Shown: positions 33,677 through 38,309 of the stretch, in pieces
Position numbering within the stretch: the stretch's first letter is position 1
How the letters are laid out: every line of letters begins with the position of its first letter
Assembly: GCA_902764145.1 (NCBI GenBank)
Contig: CACWUS010000013.1
Location: 1-38,309, forward strand
Origin: an uncultured Erysipelotrichaceae bacterium
GTDB lineage: Bacteria; Bacillota_I; Bacilli_A; RF39; UBA660
Reading direction: 5' to 3'
DNA: 38,309 bases
Made by a program: the position numbers and the translations under genes
The notes under the pieces: generated by a model
Databases searched by the model: none
The model's input: only the letters and a program-made list of their open reading frames with translations
What the model was told of the DNA's origin: nothing

Positions 33677-35820
33677 AGTATTAACTTCCTTTCATGTCCT
33701 TTTTCTACTAATTCTCCATCTATAATAGTACCTTCACAAGAAATTCCCAATTCTTTTAATTTAGACTTATGAATAGTTAAATTACTTGAGTTTAATTTAC
33801 AACCATCTAAACTTCTATTATATACAATTTGTGGGTCTATAAATGCATTAGTTTCACTAAAATCTATACCTCTTACATCTATACCATAAAATGAATTTAC
33901 ACTTAAATCAAAATACTTTAGTTTATCTTTAATTTCGCCAATAATTTCACAACATTCACTTCCATTATCAGTCTTTTTTATACACAAACTCCAAGTATTA
34001 AGAAGTGGTTTTATTTTAGTATGATTTTTATCTACTAATATATATCTTTTAATATTTGTATATTCCTGAGTTACATCTCTACATAATATTTTTTCTCTTT
34101 TACTTAAATCTGAACCTAACTCTCTAATAAATGGTTCAACAATATTCCAATAACCATAATTTATTGTATGAGGAATAGAATTAATATCTACTACTTCTGC
34201 ATTTGAAAAACTAATAAATATAGTTTCATCATGGGTAGTAACAGTAAAACACTTATCACTTAAGAATTCGTAATCAATGAAGCCCATAGAATAGTTTCCA
34301 TTAAAGATATCACATCCATTTTTATCAAAAAAATTATATGTATATGATTTATCATCTTCTTTATATGAAGCAATAAATATACCATTTTTATATATTAAGT
34401 TGTCACACTCAATATTAAATATTTCCTTACCATTTAAACCAATTACTGAAAACTCTTTTTTATTTAAATATTTTGCTATAAAGAATCCTTTATCTGCATA
34501 ATTTTCAATACTTTCAAATGAATTTAATGGATTATACTCTGGATATCCAGAAATTACAGCACCATGAATATTAACTATAATATGTGCAAAATAATGATAT
34601 GGATTATTCATAGAATAGTCTGTTTTATTAATTTCAAGAACTGCATAACCATTAACAAATCCAGTTGTATTATCATATTGTATATTTTTAATTACTCTTT
34701 TACCTTTTCTATCAATAATCTCACTTTTTAATTTTTTATTTTCATCATAATATTCTGCGACTAAATATTCATCATTTTTATTTCCAATAACATTTACATA
34801 TTCTTTGTCCGTATTTAGTAAATTACCTTTTTCATCATATAAATTATAGTGTCCTACATACCCAACTATTAATCCAGAATCACATACTTTAATATCATTG
34901 CATTCACCAACTATATAGTTACCATTCATATCATACAAACTACATAAATCATACCTTCTAGATTTTATTAAATACATGTTATTATTTGTTTCTGATATTA
35001 TATAAGATTGAAAAGGTGCTGATAATAATATATGTCCTTTTCTATCAATTAAACACATACTTTCTGGATAACTTTTATCTAATGCTATTGCTCTTAAATC
35101 CACAAATCCTTTAGATATTTCTAATGCTTTAAAATTCGTAACTGGAGTAAACATCAAAACATGACCTGATTCAATATTAACATATGCCCTATTACCTTTT
35201 AAGTCACTTGGATTTATATATGCTTCACCATCATGAGAATATTTAACATCATTTCTATCATCTGGAATTTCTTGAGTGGACATTTCAAAAATTCTACTTG
35301 TAGGCCTACCATATTTTGCATTTGAATTACCATTATAAAAATAATAATATTTCTCATAACCTTTATATTTTCCAGAAGTAATTATAATTTTACCGACACC
35401 ATTACTTATTTCATCATAAATAAATGGTTCTACTTCTTTACCATTAGTATTTAGTATTCCATACTTTTTACCTTTTTTAGCTACAATAAAGTCTCCATCA
35501 AAATACATATCATCATAAAGAGAAGAAATATTGTTTCCATTTTCATCAATTAATCTATATCTTCTACCATCAGCTTTTTCCATTACTATTGCTCTTAATT
35601 GATTATTAAAAGATTTAAAATTTCTAGCATTTAAATATTTTGGAGGAATAACAACTAAACCTTCTTCATTTATATATCCAAAATAACCATCAGAATTCAT
35701 AAATAATGCTAATTTATAATCTGAATCACTAGAAAAAAATGGTGATACTCTTTTTAAAATTATATTACCATTGGTACGATATTTAAAATCTATTCTACGT
35801 GAAGAATCACTTTTAGCCAT
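33673..35820 (-). CDS. WG-repeat protein 2 (715 aa) with C-terminal IDPxxVY module
   Basis: Close relative of WG1 along its whole length. Unit YFGYINEEGLVVIPPKY at 46-62, a second at about 118-135 (KYGILNTNGKEVEPFIY), then degenerate units such as CLIDRKGHILL and LYDEKGNLL. The signature is DYSMNNPYHYFAH, followed by ENYADKGFF. The C-terminal module starts near 633 (YFDLSVNSF, GIDFSETNAFIDPQIVY, LDGCKL) and ends CEGTIIDGELVEKGHERK, almost the same as in WG1. It heads the five-gene operon, with a good promoter at 35848-35876 and AGGGGG before the ATG. Confidence 0.86.
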   Translation of the reverse strand: MAKSDSSRRIDFKYRTNGNIILKRVSPFFSSDSDYKLALFMNSDGYFGYINEEGLVVIPPKYLNARNFKSFNNQLRAIVMEKADGRRYRLIDENGNNISSLYDDMYFDGDFIVAKKGKKYGILNTNGKEVEPFIYDEISNGVGKIIITSGKYKGYEKYYYFYNGNSNAKYGRPTSRIFEMSTQEIPDDRNDVKYSHDGEAYINPSDLKGNRAYVNIESGHVLMFTPVTNFKALEISKGFVDLRAIALDKSYPESMCLIDRKGHILLSAPFQSYIISETNNNMYLIKSRRYDLCSLYDMNGNYIVGECNDIKVCDSGLIVGYVGHYNLYDEKGNLLNTDKEYVNVIGNKNDEYLVAEYYDENKKLKSEIIDRKGKRVIKNIQYDNTTGFVNGYAVLEINKTDYSMNNPYHYFAHIIVNIHGAVISGYPEYNPLNSFESIENYADKGFFIAKYLNKKEFSVIGLNGKEIFNIECDNLIYKNGIFIASYKEDDKSYTYNFFDKNGCDIFNGNYSMGFIDYEFLSDKCFTVTTHDETIFISFSNAEVVDINSIPHTINYGYWNIVEPFIRELGSDLSKREKILCRDVTQEYTNIKRYILVDKNHTKIKPLLNTWSLCIKKTDNGSECCEIIGEIKDKLKYFDLSVNSFYGIDVRGIDFSETNAFIDPQIVYNRSLDGCKLNSSNLTIHKSKLKELGISCEGTIIDGELVEKGHERKLIL

Positions 35821-35847
35821 TTTAACCCCCTAATAAAAGTGAAATGT

Positions 35848-35876
35848 ATTATAACATAAAAATTCAATTTTGTCCA
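35848..35876 (-). promoter_or_regulatory. Promoter of the WG2-WG6 operon
   Basis: TGGACA (35871-35876), 17 bases, TATAAT (35848-35853) on the minus strand. The start of the transcript, ATTTCACTTTT and a G-rich ribosome site, is nearly the same as at the WG1 promoter. Confidence 0.8.
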
Positions 35877-35906
35877 TTTTTATATAATTTATAAATTATA
35901 TAAAAA
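35877..35906 (-). terminator. 30-bp perfect AT-only palindrome after WG1
   Basis: Five T, then ATATAATTTATAAATTATAT, then five A: a perfect inverted repeat directly after the WG1 stop and directly before the -35 of the next promoter. It could fold as a weak terminator for WG1, or act as a protein or DNA-structure site. It has no GC pair, so its strength as a terminator is uncertain. Confidence 0.5.
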
Positions 35907-35907
35907 T

Positions 35908-38019
35908 TTATAATGTGAGTTTTCGCTCATATTCTTTTTCTACTAGTTCTCCATCAATTATTGTTCCTTTGCATGAAACTCCCTCTAAACAATAATTTGA
36001 AACTAAGTTATCACTTCTTAATATACATCCGTCTAAATTCTTGTTATATACAGTTTGTGGATCAATAAGAGCATTGGTTTCACTAAAATCAATACCACTC
36101 ACCATAACATCACTAAAATCAAAATTAGCTAAATCAAAATACTTTAAACAAGGTTTTAATGAATCTATAATTTCATAACATCCATCTAATCCCATAACTG
36201 CTCTATTAGTTACCATATTACATATTGATTTTTCCCTATTTGGTTCTTCTATTCTATATAAATCATTTTTAACTAGTCTAAAGCTTTCAACATCATCGCT
36301 TAATTTAACAAGTAATTTTTCTCTACCATTAATATAATTACCTAGTCTTTTTAATGTAAAATATTCTGGATTATATGGACCATTAGATTCAATTTGAGGA
36401 AAATCTTCTACACTTATTTGCTTTTGATTATCTATTAAATTAATAAAAAGAGTTTCATTATCTCCAAATATAACTAAAATATTATCATTTTTAAACTCAT
36501 ATCCATGAAAAACATTATCAAAATATTCAAGATCAAAAATATCTTTACCATTCATATCATAAAATTTATAATTAATTTCATCTTCATTAGGAATCTCTGC
36601 TATAAAAACACCATTTCTATATTCTAAAAATTCTGCATTTACGCTAAATATTTCATTGCCATTTAAATCAATTACACTGCATTTATCATAGTTTTCATAC
36701 ATACAAATAAAGAAACCATAATCAGCATAATTATGAATATCAGAAAAAGATTGTAAAATATCATCTTTTGGAAAAGAACAAACAACACTTTTATCTTCCT
36801 TAACTATAAAATGCCTAGTATACTCAAGTGGATCATTCATGGAATAATCCATTTCCGTGCGTGATAAAACAAAATATCCATTTTCATATTCACTAGCATA
36901 ATCATAATCAAATCCAAAATTTACTCTATTACCTGTATTAGTTATTACTTCTCTTTTTCTCTTATTATCACTATAATAATCAGCTACTAAATATTTATCT
37001 TCTTCAGTACCGAATATATATACATAATCTACATAACTTCTAAGAAGAAGACCATTCTTATCAAATATCGAATAAATTCCATTTAAGTTTTTAACTAATA
37101 TTAAACCTGAACTAGTAATTGTTATATCGTAACTTCCATCTATGATTAATTGTCCATCCATATCATATAAAAATCTAACGCCAGTTTTTTTATTTATTAA
37201 AAAATACATATCTTCAAAAAAAGCATCTTCAATTGTATATTCTTCCGCATTTTCCTTTAATAATTTATAACCATCTGGATCAATTAAACATATTTCATTA
37301 CTTTTTTTATCAATAGCTATTGCTCTTAATTCAATAAACATTTTTGATGATTCCATTTTTTTAAAGTTAGTAACTACTTTATAATCATATAATACTTTAT
37401 CAATATCAATATTAACATATACTTCTTCATTATATGAATGCTTCTTACTAAAAAAAGCATGTTCTTGTGCATCAAATATAGGTTCAACATAATTCTTAAC
37501 TTGTGTTGTCATAAAATCTGCTACTGAAATAGGTTTTCCATATTTAGCATTTTTAATTCTTTTTACAACACTGTCATAAATAATATCAAATGCTTCTCTA
37601 TTTTTATATCTTCCTCTATCATATGTAAAAGTACATATATCATTTCTAATTTCATTATAAACAGCTGGAACTATTACTTTTCCATTTTTATCTATAATTC
37701 CATACCTAGGATACTTATATACTTTAATACGATTGTTTTCAAATTTTATATCATCATAAAAACTAGATTTTCTATTTCCTTTTTCATCAATTAATATATG
37801 TCTTCCATTAAAAATAGTACCTTTTGCTACTACGCTTCTTAGTTCTCCTCTAACTTCAAAAAAGTCACTCGCATAATAGTAAATTGGAGGAATAACTACT
37901 TGACCATATTCATTAATATAACCATAATTATTTGTTTTTTCATCTCTAAAAACAGCCAATTTATATTGACTATTTTCGGGCTTGAAATCACCAATTTCAT
38001 TAATTTTATATTCACTCAT
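35908..38019 (-). CDS. WG-repeat protein 1 (703 aa) with C-terminal IDPxxVY module
   Basis: First of the array. Units YGYINEYGQVVIPPIY at 32-47 and YGIIDKNGKVIVPAVY at 106-121, then weaker repeats (CLIDPDGYKLL, FLYDMDGQLII, SIFDKNGLLL, SVIDLNGNEIF, FYDMNGKDIF), so much of the chain follows the repeat rhythm. The signature is DYSMNDPLEY at 391-400, followed by HNYADYGFF. The C-terminal module from 623 has YFDLANFDFS, GIDFSETNALIDPQTVY and LDGCIL. No signal peptide or membrane helix. It has its own promoter (38046-38074) and is separated from WG2 by 87 bases with a palindrome. Function unknown. Confidence 0.86.
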   Translation of the reverse strand: MSEYKINEIGDFKPENSQYKLAVFRDEKTNNYGYINEYGQVVIPPIYYYASDFFEVRGELRSVVAKGTIFNGRHILIDEKGNRKSSFYDDIKFENNRIKVYKYPRYGIIDKNGKVIVPAVYNEIRNDICTFTYDRGRYKNREAFDIIYDSVVKRIKNAKYGKPISVADFMTTQVKNYVEPIFDAQEHAFFSKKHSYNEEVYVNIDIDKVLYDYKVVTNFKKMESSKMFIELRAIAIDKKSNEICLIDPDGYKLLKENAEEYTIEDAFFEDMYFLINKKTGVRFLYDMDGQLIIDGSYDITITSSGLILVKNLNGIYSIFDKNGLLLRSYVDYVYIFGTEEDKYLVADYYSDNKRKREVITNTGNRVNFGFDYDYASEYENGYFVLSRTEMDYSMNDPLEYTRHFIVKEDKSVVCSFPKDDILQSFSDIHNYADYGFFICMYENYDKCSVIDLNGNEIFSVNAEFLEYRNGVFIAEIPNEDEINYKFYDMNGKDIFDLEYFDNVFHGYEFKNDNILVIFGDNETLFINLIDNQKQISVEDFPQIESNGPYNPEYFTLKRLGNYINGREKLLVKLSDDVESFRLVKNDLYRIEEPNREKSICNMVTNRAVMGLDGCYEIIDSLKPCLKYFDLANFDFSDVMVSGIDFSETNALIDPQTVYNKNLDGCILRSDNLVSNYCLEGVSCKGTIIDGELVEKEYERKLTL

Positions 38020-38045
38020 AGTTATCCCCTTAAAAAGTGAAATAT

Positions 38046-38074
38046 ATTATAACACAAAAATATTTTAATGTCTA
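38046..38074 (-). promoter_or_regulatory. Promoter of WG1
   Basis: TAGACA (38069-38074), 17 bases, TATAAT (38046-38051) on the minus strand, followed by ATTTCACTTTTT and AAGGGG before the ATG at 38019. It starts three bases after the stop of the truncated upstream frame. Confidence 0.8.
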
Positions 38075-38076
38075 TT

Positions 38077-38210
38077 TTAAAATAAATAATCTACTAACAA
38101 TTCGCTTATCGCTAATATATTCCATAACAAACTTATTATCTTTCTTCTAAATAATTTTGATTTTTTATCAATATAATTCTTTTTCCTTGTATAAAAAAAG
38201 ATGTATTTTT
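38077..38210 (-). pseudogene. C-terminal remnant of a gene cut by the IS
   Basis: A minus-strand frame is open from the IS boundary to TAA at 38077-38079 (44 full codons) and has no start of its own. It encodes a basic stretch (FFYTRKKNYIDKKSKLFRRK) and a hydrophobic end (SLLWNILAISELLVDYLF), like the tail of a membrane-associated protein. A stop-free run this long is uncommon in such AT-rich DNA, and it ends just before the WG1 promoter as a real upstream gene would. The product is not recognisable. Confidence 0.4.
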
Positions 38211-38235
38211 TGATATGAACCCCGTTTCTTGGACA
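38211..38235 (+). repeat. Left terminal inverted repeat of the right-edge IS
   Basis: Reads TGATATGAACCCC, GTTTC, TTGGACA. It matches the repeat at 75-99 in the outer TGA, the TGAACCCC block and the TTGGACA block. Confidence 0.8.
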
Positions 38236-38254
38236 TAAGAAACGAGGTTTTATT

Positions 38255-38309
38255 ATGGCTAAAATAAATTATGAAGAAAGAATTAATTTATATTATGATA
38301 GAAAGAACG
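38255..38309 (+). CDS. IS3-family transposase OrfA, N-terminal fragment (cut by window edge)
   Basis: ATG 38255 opens a frame starting MAKINYEERINLYYDRKN, the usual start of the helix-turn-helix DNA-binding OrfA of IS3 elements. GAGG lies seven bases upstream. The frame continues past the window end with no stop. Confidence 0.8.
   Translation, partial: MAKINYEERINLYYDRKN

Larger units (their letters stand above)
38211..38309 (+). mobile_element. 5' start of an IS3-family insertion sequence
   Basis: It begins with a 25-bp terminal repeat (38211-38235) matching the one at 75-99 in inverted orientation, then a short leader with ACGAGG and a transposase OrfA start at 38255. It has the same orientation as the element at the left edge and may be another copy of it. 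The rest lies outside the window. Confidence 0.82.

Noticed and set aside
25805-38019. WG proteins as secreted or surface adhesins
   Set aside because: None of the six has a signal peptide, lipobox, membrane helix or sorting signal.
38036-38210. CRISPR or other repeat array in the gap before the IS
   Set aside because: No regularly spaced repeats; the gap holds a promoter and a truncated frame.
1-38309. Whole window as a composite transposon between two IS3 copies
   Set aside because: The interior carries essential genes (thrS, obg, dnaB, rpsT, murC) in partly conserved Bacilli order; chromosome with repeat-broken edges is simpler.
1-38309. Mycoplasma-type code with TGA as tryptophan
   Set aside because: TGA is the natural stop of several genes (mutL, WG2, WG3) and tryptophan is TGG in conserved proteins.

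Overview
This is a strongly AT-rich stretch of bacterial chromosome from a low-GC Gram-positive (Bacillota, Bacilli-like) organism. The reasons are a DnaB/DnaI primosome pair next to thrS, a T-box leader, SpoIIP beside rpsT, a YqeG-YqeH pair, Obg and UvrC of Firmicutes type, strong SD sequences and consensus sigma-A-like promoters. TGA is used as a stop and tryptophan is TGG, so the code is standard (not Mycoplasma-like). Several core proteins are trimmed (ThrRS without TGS, YigZ without its C-terminal domain, short TelA), which fits a small-genome uncultured gut Bacilli lineage such as RF39-type bacteria. That placement is inference.

Layout. 1-99 is the 3' end of an IS3-family (IS150-like) element. 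153-2508 holds a zinc-ribbon-like protein, an unknown protein and a TelA-like protein. 2648-3943 is murC (+). 3989-7336 is the thrS region: a T-box leader, an unknown 160-aa gene, thrS and an unknown acidic protein, with a separately promoted 143-aa gene next to them. 7372-12704 combines the dnaB-dnaI replication-restart operon with small membrane and unknown proteins and a possible Cys/His hydrolase. 12754-15126 is uvrC with an upstream unknown gene. 15205-18103 holds a truncated YigZ/IMPACT protein, spoIIP with a YqxA-like partner, rpsT and an anchored transglutaminase-like protein. 18114-22430 is a tightly overlapped operon yqeG-yqeH-mutL-(54 aa)-miaA. 22482-24466 holds a tandem pair of related two-helix membrane proteins and an unknown protein coupled to obg. 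24466-25749 is obg.

25805-38019, about a third of the window, is an array of six large (614-715 aa) paralogous WG-repeat proteins, all on the minus strand. They have no signal peptides or membrane helices and run in two transcription units: one gene alone, then five. All six share an acidic Asn-Pro-type signature late in the protein. The outer four also carry a C-terminal pentapeptide-like module with an IDPxxVY core, and the central two lack it. This is the most unusual part of the window.

38211-38309 is the start of another IS3-family element in the same orientation as the one at the left edge, with matching 25-bp terminal repeats. It appears to have cut off the 3' end of a minus-strand gene (remnant 38077-38210). 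Both edges therefore fall inside IS copies, probably because the assembly broke at repeats. No tRNA, rRNA or CRISPR array was seen.
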